Part shown: one piece after another, positions 34,884-43,748 of the stretch
Layout: each line of letters starts with the position of its first letter
Position numbering within the stretch: position 1 is the stretch's first letter
Origin: JAKAGZ01 sp963748105
GTDB taxonomy: Bacteria; Bacteroidota; Ignavibacteria; Ignavibacteriales; Ignavibacteriaceae
NCBI GenBank assembly: GCA_963748105.1
Contig: CAVVHP010000019.1
Span: forward strand, 45,620-109,619
DNA: 64,000 nt
Direction: 5' to 3'
Position numbers and translations under genes: made by a program
The notes under the pieces: model-generated
Told to the model about the DNA's origin: nothing
What the model saw: only the letters and a program-made list of their open reading frames with translations
Database searches by the model: none

Positions 34884-36509
34884 GTGCTGAAATTTTTTAA
34901 CATTTATTTAAGGGAAAATATTATAAAAATTTTTCCCTCCATGAAGCCCGATCATAAATCGTTCAGCTGGTGGGTCCTATGGAGCGTAATGATCGGTACG
35001 TTTATGGCTGTGCTCGATGTTACCATTGTTAATGTCGCCCTGCCGAAAATCATTGCGACATTCGGAACGAGCATAGACAAAGCCGAATGGGTGTTGACCG
35101 GGTACCTGTTAATTTTCGCGGTGATGCTCCCCTCGTCGGGATGGATTGCCGATCACGTGGGATATAAACGGACATATTTTATCGGACTTCTGCTGTTTAC
35201 CGCCGGTTCATTTCTATGCAGCCTTTCATGGGATGAAAACTCCCTGATATTTTTCAGGCTTATCCAGGGTGCCGGTGCCGGACTCGTAATGCCAGTCGGT
35301 ATGGCAATAATTACACGCGAGTTCCCGCCCGATAAAAGAGGAATGGCGCTCGGTTTCTGGGGAATTGCGGCGGCGGCTTCGGTCTCTCTCGGTCCGCTGA
35401 TAGGCGGTTATCTTGTAGACAGCTACAGCTGGTCGGCTATTTTTGATGTAAATGTGCCTGTCGGAATAATAGGATTAATCTCAGTCTATATTATACAGCG
35501 TGAACATAAAACTGAACACATCAGGGCATTCGATTTCCTCGGGCTAATTTCAATGACTATATTTCTGACATCATTGCTGCTTGCCTTCGCGGACGGCAAT
35601 GCTTCATGGAATACGGGAGGCTGGGGCTCTAATTTTATTGTGACGTGTTTCACAATTTCAGCTATTAGTTTTATCGTTTTTATTATTACGGAATTTTCAG
35701 TTGAGCACCCGCTGATAGAATTACGTTTGCTGAAAAACAGGAATTTCTTTATTGCCACAATGATGATGTTCATTTTCGGAGCGGCACTGTTTGGCAACTC
35801 GTTTCTTCTTCCGCTGTACCTGCAGAATTCACTCGGCTATACTGCCTTACAGGCGGGACTTGTATTTTTCCCGGTAGGAATTATACAGGCCTTTATGTCG
35901 CCGATTGCAGGCAGACTATCGGATAAGGCAAATCCGAAGATACCCGTCTTTATCGGGATTTCATTGTTAACACTGAGCATGTACTATTCTTCTTTTTTTT
36001 CAGAGTACTCAATGCATTCCCAGATAATGCTTCCCCTCTATTTAAGAGGCTTCGCGCTCGGATTTATTTTTATTCCACTGACAAATATCGCCCTGCTGGA
36101 TATTCCAAGAAATGAACTTGCGCAGGCAAGCGGTTTGTTCAATACAATCAGGCAAATCGGCGGAAGCTTTGGAGTGGCGGTGCTCGGAACAATTTTAACA
36201 CAGAGAGTAATTTACCACACAACGGCTTTCAGCGATGCGGTAAATCAGTATTCCGCACAATTTCAGCATGTATCTTATGGTGTACAGAGATTTGTTCAGC
36301 ATAACACGGGAAGTATCGGCAGCGAAATGGTAATGCGCACAAAGGCGCTTCTGGCCCAGCATCTTGTAGCGCAGGCATTTATAGAAGGGATAAACGATGA
36401 TTTTCTTATCGGCACAATTATGACCGTCGTCCTGATACTTCCGATATTTTTTATCTCAACCAAAAACAGGAAAAAGAAAAAAGGTGAAAGAATTGAAATT
36501 ATGGAATAA
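34884..36509 (+). CDS. DHA2-family MFS drug exporter (EmrB-like)
   Basis: This proton-driven exporter has 541 residues and about 14 transmembrane helices. The DHA2 signature VLDVTIVNVALPKI follows the first helix (~residues 45-58). Motif A-like GWIADHVGYKRTY and motif C-like GAGLVMPVGMAI are present. It starts with GTG 1 bp after the adaptor stop, so translation is coupled. Substrates of homologues are hydrophobic toxicants, uncouplers and drugs. The ~25-residue N-terminal extension before the first helix is plausible but could be shortened to a later Met. Confidence 0.92.
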   Translation: MLKFFNIYLRENIIKIFPSMKPDHKSFSWWVLWSVMIGTFMAVLDVTIVNVALPKIIATFGTSIDKAEWVLTGYLLIFAVMLPSSGWIADHVGYKRTYFIGLLLFTAGSFLCSLSWDENSLIFFRLIQGAGAGLVMPVGMAIITREFPPDKRGMALGFWGIAAAASVSLGPLIGGYLVDSYSWSAIFDVNVPVGIIGLISVYIIQREHKTEHIRAFDFLGLISMTIFLTSLLLAFADGNASWNTGGWGSNFIVTCFTISAISFIVFIITEFSVEHPLIELRLLKNRNFFIATMMMFIFGAALFGNSFLLPLYLQNSLGYTALQAGLVFFPVGIIQAFMSPIAGRLSDKANPKIPVFIGISLLTLSMYYSSFFSEYSMHSQIMLPLYLRGFALGFIFIPLTNIALLDIPRNELAQASGLFNTIRQIGGSFGVAVLGTILTQRVIYHTTAFSDAVNQYSAQFQHVSYGVQRFVQHNTGSIGSEMVMRTKALLAQHLVAQAFIEGINDDFLIGTIMTVVLILPIFFISTKNRKKKKGERIEIME

Positions 36510-36531
36510 AATTCCGGGAGAATTATTTAAT

Positions 36532-37837
36532 ATGAAAAAGATTTTTTATGTACTGCTGGTTTTAGGACTTACCGCTAATACTCTTCTTGCGCAGCAGGTT
36601 GAAAAGAAAAATCTAAACTTAAATAAAGCGGTTTCACTGACAATTAATAATTACCCGTTAATCAAACAGGCTGAAAAAAATGTTGAAGTGGCCGACGCGA
36701 AGATAAAAGTGCAGGAAAGTTTTGACTTCCCGGTAGTAAGGGCCGAAGCTTCTTATACCCGCATAGGCCCGGTGCCGTCGATAGGTCTGCCCGGCGCAGG
36801 AAGCTTTGAACTGGCGACACCTAATAATTACGATGCCCACGTCGGCGCGTTTTATAATTTGTACGATTTCGGAAAAAAGGACGCGCAAATGGATTTTGTC
36901 CGGTCCTATAAAAAATCTGCGACAGATAATATCGATCTTGTAAAATCGAACCTGGCATTTGCTACTGTGCAGACTTACTATTCAATATTATTTATTGAGC
37001 AGGGGCTGGCAGTAAATGATACGGACGCGGCGACATTAAATCAGCACATCGATATTACGAACAGGAAAATTGAAAGCGGAACGGCTACTGATTATGATCT
37101 GCTCAGTACAAAAGTCAGGCTGGCCGATTACCAGAGTAATAAAGTTGCGCTTCAGAACCAGTTAAATAATCAGAAAATTGTTCTGCAGCATCTTACCGGA
37201 TTGCCCAATAAAGACCAAATTAAAGTATCGGGTAATTTTTCGTTATTAACCACAAGCGTAAATATCGATTCACTGGTTAATGTTGCGTACAGGCAGCGGC
37301 CGGAAATTAAACTAGCTCTTGACCAGGAGAATACCGCTATGTTAAAGAAGAGTGTGGTAGCGCACGGCGATTTGCCGGACGTAAACGTCAGCTTTAATTA
37401 TGGACTAAAAAACGGCTTTGAGCCGAACCTTGACGTACTGCGGGGAAACTGGGCGGCAACTGTAGGAGTTTCAGTTCCGATCTTTAACGGGTTCAGAACA
37501 AGAAACCAGGAAGAGGAAGCAAACGCAGGTATTGATGTATCTAAGATTAATACTATTAACATTAAACAAAAAATTGCGGCTGAAGTGCAGAAGGCCGCTG
37601 AAAATGTGGAGTCAAATCTGCTGCAGATTCAAACCGCGGAATTAAAAATAAATCTCGCCGAACAGGCGGTACAGAAGGCAAGAGCACAATATGCTAGCGG
37701 AGTTGGGACCAATTTAGACCTTCTCGATGCGGAAACCAAGACTGGCCGATGCAAGATTTCTATACCTTAGAACAACATATGAGAATATAATGCAAACCTA
37801 TGAATTGAAAAAAGCTGTCGGCGATATTATCTGGTAA
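36532..37837 (+). pseudogene. TolC-type outer-membrane efflux channel, C-terminal frameshift
   Basis: This is the outer-membrane factor of the EmrAB pump. The start is ATG 36532 (signal peptide MKKIFYVLLVLGLTANTLLAQ, with GGGAG upstream), not the earlier codon at 36484. Two OEP repeats of long helices and short strands are recognisable, with GTATDYDLLSTKVRLAD and the second-repeat SGVGTNLDLLDAETK. After 37740 the frame ends early in TGRCKISIP. Removing one A near 37741 restores LADARFLYLRTTYEN and a normal end ...KKAVGDIIW at TAA 37835-37837. It is therefore functional if the extra base is a sequence error, and a C-terminally altered protein if not. A terminator follows directly. Confidence 0.85.
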
Positions 37838-37843
37838 CAGAAG

Positions 37844-37874
37844 GCCCAATCACTAATATGATTGGGCTTTTCTT
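37844..37874. terminator. Intrinsic terminator of the emr operon
   Basis: The stem GCCCAATCA (37844-37852) pairs with TGATTGGGC (37859-37867) and is followed by TTTTCTTTT. It starts 7 bases after the repaired tolC stop, which supports that repaired gene end. It may also serve the convergent rhodanese gene. Confidence 0.85.
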
Positions 37875-37893
37875 TTAAAGTTATTAAAAACTT

Positions 37894-38298
37894 TTATTTT
37901 TTTAAATAAGCCTGCATTCCGCCCAGAACATTTTCTACTTTATAATTATGTTCTTTTAATATTCCATATGCAATGCTTGACCTGTGCCCTGATCTGCAAA
38001 TAACTGCTATCTTTTTATCTTTATAGGGAGTGAGTTCATTAATTCTCTTTTGAAGTTCCTGTAATGGGATATTAATTGCCGATTCAATTTTAGGAAGTTT
38101 CCCTGTAAGCTCTTCCTTTGTACGGACATCCAGAATTACAAGGTCAGGATTTGTTTGCATTTGTTCCTTCAATTGAAGAACCGTGATGTCTTTACTATTA
38201 CTACTGTCCGCTGATGCTTGTTTGTCCTGCGCATTACAACCCGCAAGAGTAAACAATGTTAATGTCACAATAAGTAACAATGTTTTGAAGCTTTTCAT
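37894..38298 (-). CDS. Rhodanese-domain lipoprotein
   Basis: A 134-residue lipoprotein (signal ending LTLFTLAGC) carries a single rhodanese homology domain. The active-site loop is CRSGHRS with Cys at ~101, and KDITVLQLKEQ opens the fold. It is probably a periplasmic sulfurtransferase or sulfide-handling protein. I set the start at ATG 38298 because AGGAT precedes it and the signal peptide then begins properly. A longer frame would overlap the upstream mscS gene. It lies 28 bp downstream of mscS. Confidence 0.9.
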   Translation of the reverse strand: MKSFKTLLLIVTLTLFTLAGCNAQDKQASADSSNSKDITVLQLKEQMQTNPDLVILDVRTKEELTGKLPKIESAINIPLQELQKRINELTPYKDKKIAVICRSGHRSSIAYGILKEHNYKVENVLGGMQAYLKK

Positions 38299-38326
38299 TT
38301 GTACAATCCTGTTTAATATTGTAAAA

Positions 38327-39136
38327 TCAGCTTGCCTGGAACAAATGAACATCCCTTTGTGGATAGGGGATATTAATTCCCTCTTTATCAAAAGTGTCTT
38401 TAACTATTTCAGTCATATCAAAGTAGACATTCCAATAATCACTTTGATTAATATAAGCTCTTACAGCAAAATTCACACTATTGTCCCCTAATTCTTTCAC
38501 TATTATCTGCGGAGCCGGATCTATTAATATCCTACTTTCATTTTCGATTAACGAAGTAAGAATTTTTCTTACTTTTTTCATATCATCATTATATCCCACT
38601 CCAAAGATCCACTCTGCTCTGCGTGATTCATAGGCTGAAAAATTCACTATAATGTCACCCATCAATTTACCGTTAGGTACTACTACTTTTACATTATCCG
38701 GAGTTTTAAGAACAGTGTAAAGCATTTGTATTTCCTGTATAGATCCCGCAGTACCCGCAGCCTGAATAAAATCACCGGATTTAAATGGCCTGAATAAAAT
38801 GAGAAGAAATCCTGCAGCAAAATTACCAAGAGCACCCTGCAGTGCCAGACCAACTGCCAGGCCGGCCGCACCTATTATAGCCACAAAAGAAGTGGTTTCA
38901 ATCCCGACCTTTGAAAGCATTGCTATAACAACAAAAGTTACTATTATAGTGTATGCAAGATTAGCAAGAAATGTACTTATAGTAGCATCAATTTCTCTTT
39001 TTTTCAGAATTTTATGCAGCATCTTTTTAATAATTTTTGCAGCCCTCATTCCTATTACTAATATGAGAATGGCTGAAATTATATCAAGTCCGTAAAGTGC
39101 GATAACACTTCGCACCGATAAGAAAAAGTCTTCCAT
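38327..39136 (-). CDS. Small-conductance mechanosensitive channel (MscS family)
   Basis: This 269-residue MscS homologue protects against hypo-osmotic shock. Membrane helices are at ~10-30, ~55-75 and the pore helix at ~80-105 (AAGLAVGLALQGALGNFAAGFLLILF), with the Gly/Ala packing pattern of TM3. The beta domain follows with RPFKSGDFIQ and VPNGKLMGDIIVN. An AGGAGTGG lies 6 bases before the ATG, which fixes the start. Length is close to E. coli MscS (286). Confidence 0.95.
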   Translation of the reverse strand: MEDFFLSVRSVIALYGLDIISAILILVIGMRAAKIIKKMLHKILKKREIDATISTFLANLAYTIIVTFVVIAMLSKVGIETTSFVAIIGAAGLAVGLALQGALGNFAAGFLLILFRPFKSGDFIQAAGTAGSIQEIQMLYTVLKTPDNVKVVVPNGKLMGDIIVNFSAYESRRAEWIFGVGYNDDMKKVRKILTSLIENESRILIDPAPQIIVKELGDNSVNFAVRAYINQSDYWNVYFDMTEIVKDTFDKEGINIPYPQRDVHLFQAS

Positions 39137-39452
39137 TTTTGTCCACTCCTTTTTATTTGTGTTAATTTATAACTAAACCAAGACTATTAGATGGAGCTAA
39201 TGAATCGATAATTCCGCTGGTAATATAATTTTCTGATTTTAATAATTGACCGGATGCTGAACTGAGAATATTTATTTTACCCCCCGATTCATAAATCAAG
39301 GTAAAAAATATTATAAGAATAACAAAAAGATTAATTATCCGTCCAATTACTTAAATATTGGATATTAATTGTTGTTGTGTAATTAAAGGATGGCAAAAAA
39401 ATGGTGCAGCCAATGAAGCCTGCACCATAAATAACAGAATAAATTGAAATTA
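39137..39452. other. Intergenic region between mscS and the NTF2-like gene
   Basis: This 316-bp AT-rich stretch has no convincing gene. Its far end holds the terminator at 39401-39428. The mscS promoter should lie near 39140-39250; nothing else stands out. Confidence 0.6.
39393..39428 (-). terminator. Intrinsic terminator of the NTF2-like gene
   Basis: On the minus strand ATGGTGCAG (39428-39420) pairs with CTGCACCAT (39409-39401) and is followed by seven T. It lies 24 bp after the stop. Confidence 0.85.
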
Positions 39453-39899
39453 TTAATTATTCTTATCAAGATAAAAAGCACCGCTAATGATCTTCCAGTC
39501 ATTACCTTCTTTCATTAATGTGACGAATCCTGTAGAAGTCATTCTCGGATCTTTGCAGGCAATTTTTGCAACTGCTGTATTGCCCTGTGAATCAATGTTT
39601 AAAATCTCAAGCTGTCTTTCCCAGCCGCCGACTTTTCCATTTCTTATTGCGGAAAGATATTCATCATAATTATATTCTGATGTTTTGTTTGTAATAGCAT
39701 TAGTATTTACAAACGTAGATCTTTCACTCATAGTTTTTTCAAGGCCTTTAACATTTCTAGTATCAGTATTTTTTACAAATTCCTGAACAGCCTTTTTAAC
39801 TGAAGCAATATCCTTATCTGACAATTTATTCATCGCCATTGATGACATCGTAAATACGAATCCTAAAAACAGGATTGATATTATTTTTATTGTTTTCAT
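39453..39899 (-). CDS. Secreted NTF2-like (SnoaL/lumazine-binding-like) protein
   Basis: This 148-residue protein has a signal peptide (MKTIKIISILFLGFVFTMSSMAM) and an NTF2-like cone fold, judged from the pattern of an N-terminal helix (DIASVKKAVQEFVKNTDTRN), MSERSTFVN, NIDSQGNTAVAKIACKDP and the C-terminal WKIISGAFYLD. It resembles the putative lumazine-binding proteins common in Bacteroidota. No catalytic residues can be assigned. The start at ATG 39899 has GGGAG just upstream. Its only clear regulatory feature is its terminator. Confidence 0.8.
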   Translation of the reverse strand: MKTIKIISILFLGFVFTMSSMAMNKLSDKDIASVKKAVQEFVKNTDTRNVKGLEKTMSERSTFVNTNAITNKTSEYNYDEYLSAIRNGKVGGWERQLEILNIDSQGNTAVAKIACKDPRMTSTGFVTLMKEGNDWKIISGAFYLDKNN

Positions 39900-40164
39900 T
39901 TTTCTCCCGGGAAAAATTTGTGTAATAAGTTTATTAATAATGTTTAGGAGAATCATTCCCCATAAATATGCATATATCTATTACATATTCTCACATCAAA
40001 AATAATGATTTTGAGCCAAAAAGGCTGTTTTATTACATGAACGGACTTTAGCGCAGATGTGTGGTATTAAAAATAATTGTGATATTCAGAGACAAATTTT
40101 TCCCATTATTCCATCACAATTATATAAAATATAAACTGTATTAATATTCATATTTAAAAACTTT

Positions 40165-42255
40165 TTGAATTTTTCAAAAAACTTTTTATTTCTAAACAGA
40201 GGAGTAGTAAAGTTAAAAAATAGTTCCAGTTTTTTGCTGGCTGCAGTTATTACCATAATAATTGCATACCCGGTAAAAACATTTTCTCAGAATAAGGGGG
40301 TAAAAGGATTCGACAGAGCGCAGATGGATACAAGTGTGGACCCCACTGTTGATTTTTATGATTACGCAGTTGGCGGATGGCTGAAGAATAATCCTATACC
40401 GGATGAATACAGCCGCTGGGGAAGTTTCGAACTGCTTGCCGAACGAAATTATAAAATATTAAGAAAGATACTTGAAGATGCGGCAAATGATACAAATGCA
40501 AAGGAAGGAAGCATCGAACAAAAAGTCGGGGATTTTTATTATACAGGAATGGACACCGTTCAAATAGAAAAAGACGGTTACAATCCCATTAAACCAGAAT
40601 TAAAATCCATTTCTGAAATTAAATCATTGCCCGATGTTTATAAGGAAGTTGCAAAACTTTACCTTGGAGGAACGTCTTCAATGTTTCGCTTTTACGGTTC
40701 AGCAGATGAAAAGAACAGTGAAATGGTGATTGCACAGATTTCACAGGGCGGACTCGGCCTACCTGACAGAGATTATTACACTAAAGAAGATAAACACTCA
40801 AAAGAAACCAGAGAAAAATATGTTGAGCACATGGCGAAAATGTTCTCACTTATAGGCCAGGATAAAGCAACTGCCGAAAAAAATACTCATACAGTTATGA
40901 ACATTGAAACAAGACTGGCAAAATCTTCTATGACAAGAGTGGAAAGAAGAGATCCTGATAAAACTTATAATAAAATGTCTCTTGCCAAACTTAAAGAAAT
41001 GACTCCCGGTTTTGACTGGGATGCTTTCTTTACCGGAATCGGACTTTCAAAACCCGGCGATATAAACGTAGCACAACCGGCTTTCTTCAAAGAAGTTGCT
41101 GTAATGATGAAAGATGTTCCGGTTGCTGACTGGAAAGTTTACCTGACCTGGAAATTAGTTGATGACGCAGCTCCTTACCTGAGTTCAGCTTTTGAAAATG
41201 AAAATTTTGCATTTAATGGTAAATTTCTGAACGGTGCAAAAGTTCTTCCTGAAAGATGGAAAAGAGTTATGCACGCAACAAGCAGTGTGCTGGGTGAAGA
41301 TCTTGGACAACTTTTTGTGAAAGAAACTTTTCCGCCTGATGCAAAGGCAAGGGCACATAAAATTGTTATGAACCTGCTCGAGGCAATGGGCGAAAGAATA
41401 AAGGCATTAGAATGGATGAGCCCGGAAACAAAAGAAAAAGCTCTGTACAAGCTAAAACATTACACGGTAAAAATTGGTTACCCGGACAAATGGAAAGACT
41501 ATTCAAAACTCGATATTAAAAGAGATTCTTATGCAGCAAATCTACTGAGAGGCAGCAAATTTTCTGTGCAAAGAAATCTTGATAAAATCGGGAAACCTGT
41601 AGATAAAACAGAATGGGGAATGACACCTCATACAGTGAATGCTTATTATAATCCTACAAGAAATGAAATCGTCTTCCCTGCCGCCATTCTTCAACCACCG
41701 TTCTTCAACCAGGAAGCAGATGACGCTATTAATTACGGAGCGATGGGAGCGGTAATAGGACACGAAGTAACACACGGTTTTGATGACGAGGGAAGAAAAT
41801 ACGATGCTGAAGGCAATCTAAAAGACTGGTGGACAAAGTCAGACAATGATAAATTCAAAGTAAGAGCACAGAGAATTATCGACCAGTTTGATGCTTTCGT
41901 TCCGGTTGATACAATGCACGTAAACGGTTCATTGACAACTGGCGAAAACATTGCTGACCTCGGCGGACTTACAGTGGCTTTCACAGCTTTCAAGAAAACT
42001 AAAGAATATAAAGAAGGCAAAAAGATTGACGGCTTCACACCTGCACAGAGATTTTTCCTCTCCTCGGCACAGGTATGGAAAAATAATGTACGCGATAAAG
42101 CTGCAATTTACAGGTTGAAAGTAGATCCGCACTCACCTGGTAAATACAGGGTTAACGGACCTTTCAGCAATATGCCCGAATTCTGGAAAGCCTTTAACGT
42201 GAAAGAAGGCGACCCGATGAGAAATCCGCCTGATAAAGTTGTAAAAATCTGGTAA
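40165..42255 (+). CDS. Secreted M13-family metallopeptidase (PepO/neprilysin-like)
   Basis: This exported zinc endopeptidase has up to 696 residues. The N-terminal signal-like segment is FLLAAVITIIIAYPVKTFSQ. The catalytic region has the M13 motifs NAYYNPTRNEIVFPA, GHEVTHGFDDEGR (~residues 531-543, HExxH) and GENIADLGGL (third ligand Glu). It cuts peptides of fewer than ~40 residues. The start is unclear: TTG 40165 is the only in-frame start codon, but it lacks a ribosome-binding site. A good AGAGGAG (40198-40204) is followed 9 bases later by TTA in frame, as if a start codon had been lost. From there the sequence would read KNSSSFLLAAV, a normal signal peptide. Confidence 0.93.
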   Translation: MNFSKNFLFLNRGVVKLKNSSSFLLAAVITIIIAYPVKTFSQNKGVKGFDRAQMDTSVDPTVDFYDYAVGGWLKNNPIPDEYSRWGSFELLAERNYKILRKILEDAANDTNAKEGSIEQKVGDFYYTGMDTVQIEKDGYNPIKPELKSISEIKSLPDVYKEVAKLYLGGTSSMFRFYGSADEKNSEMVIAQISQGGLGLPDRDYYTKEDKHSKETREKYVEHMAKMFSLIGQDKATAEKNTHTVMNIETRLAKSSMTRVERRDPDKTYNKMSLAKLKEMTPGFDWDAFFTGIGLSKPGDINVAQPAFFKEVAVMMKDVPVADWKVYLTWKLVDDAAPYLSSAFENENFAFNGKFLNGAKVLPERWKRVMHATSSVLGEDLGQLFVKETFPPDAKARAHKIVMNLLEAMGERIKALEWMSPETKEKALYKLKHYTVKIGYPDKWKDYSKLDIKRDSYAANLLRGSKFSVQRNLDKIGKPVDKTEWGMTPHTVNAYYNPTRNEIVFPAAILQPPFFNQEADDAINYGAMGAVIGHEVTHGFDDEGRKYDAEGNLKDWWTKSDNDKFKVRAQRIIDQFDAFVPVDTMHVNGSLTTGENIADLGGLTVAFTAFKKTKEYKEGKKIDGFTPAQRFFLSSAQVWKNNVRDKAAIYRLKVDPHSPGKYRVNGPFSNMPEFWKAFNVKEGDPMRNPPDKVVKIW

Positions 42256-42267
42256 GTAATTTATTTC

Positions 42268-42295
42268 GTAGAGACACGCTATAGCGTGTCTCTAC
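42268..42295. repeat. Perfect 28-bp palindrome (dispersed-type)
   Basis: Bases 42268-42281 (GTAGAGACACGCTA) are the exact reverse complement of 42282-42295. It lies 13 bp after the M13 peptidase stop, with a weak A/T tail. It resembles GTAGAGAC...GTCTCTAC palindromes that recur in many bacterial genomes. It may also end transcription. Confidence 0.75.
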
Positions 42296-42307
42296 AACAA
42301 TATTTTT

Positions 42308-42868
42308 TTATAATTCCAGCTTTTGTGTTACTTCATTAGTTAGCTCGTCAAGCAGTTTCTTCCCTTCTGTCCACATTCCCAAATTTGAGTCAGAATTTAA
42401 ATGTCCGGATTTTCCAGTATTCTTTTGCTTACTGCCCCAACAATCGGCTAGGAATGAAGCTCTATCTAAACTTAGATAAAGATCATCACTACTTGTCACT
42501 AACATAGAGGCTATTGGAAGTGCTTTTAATGGTAGTGCATCAAATCCGAGTGCCGGGGATGGAAAATTTGAATTTTGTGGATCGGATGGAGCTACAAGAA
42601 AGGCTGCCTTCACAAAGTTCCGGTATTTTTTTTCTATCCACCTAATTATAGTAATACAGCCAATGCTATGACCAATCAAAATAATCGGAGAAACAAATTG
42701 AGCTATAACTTTATCCAGTTGTTCAACCCACACAGAACAAATTGGATGTTCCCAATCGTTTTGTTGAACCCGATAAAAATTTTCATATTTCTGTTCCCAC
42801 AGACTCTGCCAGTGTTGAGGACCAGAGCCACTATATCCGGGTACATTTATATATGTGAAGGCAGACAT
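42308..42868 (-). CDS. RBBP9/YdeN-family serine hydrolase
   Basis: This small alpha/beta hydrolase has 186 residues. The N-terminal oxyanion region is INVPGYSGSGPQHWQ, the nucleophile is in GHSIGC (~residues 66-71), and the Asp and His come from SSDDLY and SGHLNSDS near the C-terminus. All are typical of RBBP9-like esterases of unknown substrate. I use ATG 42868. A longer frame to 42970 would run through a palindrome and encode an unlikely leader. It converges on the M13 peptidase gene and the palindrome between them. Confidence 0.88.
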   Translation of the reverse strand: MSAFTYINVPGYSGSGPQHWQSLWEQKYENFYRVQQNDWEHPICSVWVEQLDKVIAQFVSPIILIGHSIGCITIIRWIEKKYRNFVKAAFLVAPSDPQNSNFPSPALGFDALPLKALPIASMLVTSSDDLYLSLDRASFLADCWGSKQKNTGKSGHLNSDSNLGMWTEGKKLLDELTNEVTQKLEL

Positions 42869-42936
42869 TTTTTTATTTCCAAAACTTGCTAAAATTGGTA
42901 TAACGGTGTCGCCAATAACCGGCGAACAAAAAAATA

Positions 42937-42956
42937 CCCTCCCGGGAAGGGAGGGG
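42937..42956. repeat. Palindromic element CCCTCCC-GGGAGGG
   Basis: CCCTCCC (42937-42943) and GGGAGGG (42949-42955) form a short hairpin between two minus-strand genes. On the minus strand it is followed by a run of A/T and may act as terminator for the gene at 42974-43540. It resembles dispersed palindromes. Confidence 0.55.
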
Positions 42957-42973
42957 CAAAACGAAATCACACA

Positions 42974-43540
42974 TTACATTCCTGTTGGCCAGAGCCAGCC
43001 GAAGAATCCTGCTGTTACCAGTGCGTAAACAAGCCCGTCAAATACATTTTTAAATGTTGTAGCCCAGCTTGTCTTGTACCAGATAGGTCCCTGTATTATC
43101 GCCAGTGAATATGCCGTGAAGGCGGTGCACCCGGCAAAACGGAAAACTTCGAGATAATGCGCCCCGGCCGGCAGAGCTTGACCGGCGATGTACGCCGCGA
43201 AAACTCCTACAACCAGGCAGTAAATAAACCACTGCACAAGGCTGCTTCCCATTTTGAATTCCGTGTTCGGGTAAACCGTCATCAATATAACGGGACCGCT
43301 TTTCAGTTTTTCCTTAAACTCAGGACTGTTTCTCTCCCCGGATTTGTCACAATTCGGCACCATGTAATCTCCCTGGGCTATGTTAAGCGGTCGCACGGCA
43401 TCGCGGAATTTTTCCTGGTCGGGCAGTTTCATGAAATCTGAATTGTGATACTTCAGAACGGTGTGCATTATGGCGCTTATAATAAAAACCGCCGCGGCCG
43501 ATAAAACTATCGGCAGCCAGAGTGAAGCTAATGAGACCAT
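42974..43540 (-). CDS. Four-helix membrane protein of unknown function (188 aa)
   Basis: I do not recognise a named family. Hydrophobic segments lie at residues ~7-28, ~100-120, ~128-150 and ~163-184. Between the first two lies an ~70-residue soluble loop containing RPLNIAQGDYMVPNCDKSGERN and KSGPVILMTVYPNTEFKMG. The pattern (one helix, soluble loop, three helices) is unlike common transporters. It could be an assembly or stress-related membrane protein. The start ATG is preceded by GGAGGTATAA, a good ribosome-binding site. It is single, between intergenic palindromes. Confidence 0.75.
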   Translation of the reverse strand: MVSLASLWLPIVLSAAAVFIISAIMHTVLKYHNSDFMKLPDQEKFRDAVRPLNIAQGDYMVPNCDKSGERNSPEFKEKLKSGPVILMTVYPNTEFKMGSSLVQWFIYCLVVGVFAAYIAGQALPAGAHYLEVFRFAGCTAFTAYSLAIIQGPIWYKTSWATTFKNVFDGLVYALVTAGFFGWLWPTGM

Positions 43541-43705
43541 TTATACCTCCTGGTTTTGTTTGTTGAAGCGTGCAAAATCATTCAGAAAATATTTTTAATT
43601 ATTGAATCTGTAATTTCCGGGATATAAGGCTGTGAGTAATTTGGCGAACGGGGTAATTAAAGTCAACAAAAAACGGGCGCGGAATCAGGGTAACTTTCCC
43701 ATTAG

Positions 43706-43725
43706 CCCCGGGCTTAAGCCCGGGG
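43706..43725. repeat. Perfect 20-bp palindrome CCCCGGGCTT/AAGCCCGGGG
   Basis: An exact palindrome at 43706-43725 lies 24 bp downstream of the cytochrome gene on its strand. The sequence is GC-rich within AT-rich DNA and resembles a widespread dispersed intergenic repeat. A terminator role is possible. Confidence 0.7.
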
Positions 43726-43748
43726 ACAGGATTTTACAAAATAAATAA

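Noticed and set aside
37894..38391. Longer rhodanese protein starting at 38391
   Set aside because: It would overlap mscS and place a signal peptide 31 residues inside the protein; ATG 38298 with AGGAT is better.
42308..42970. Longer esterase start at 42970
   Set aside because: The extra 34 residues are encoded partly by a palindrome and do not look like a signal peptide or family sequence.
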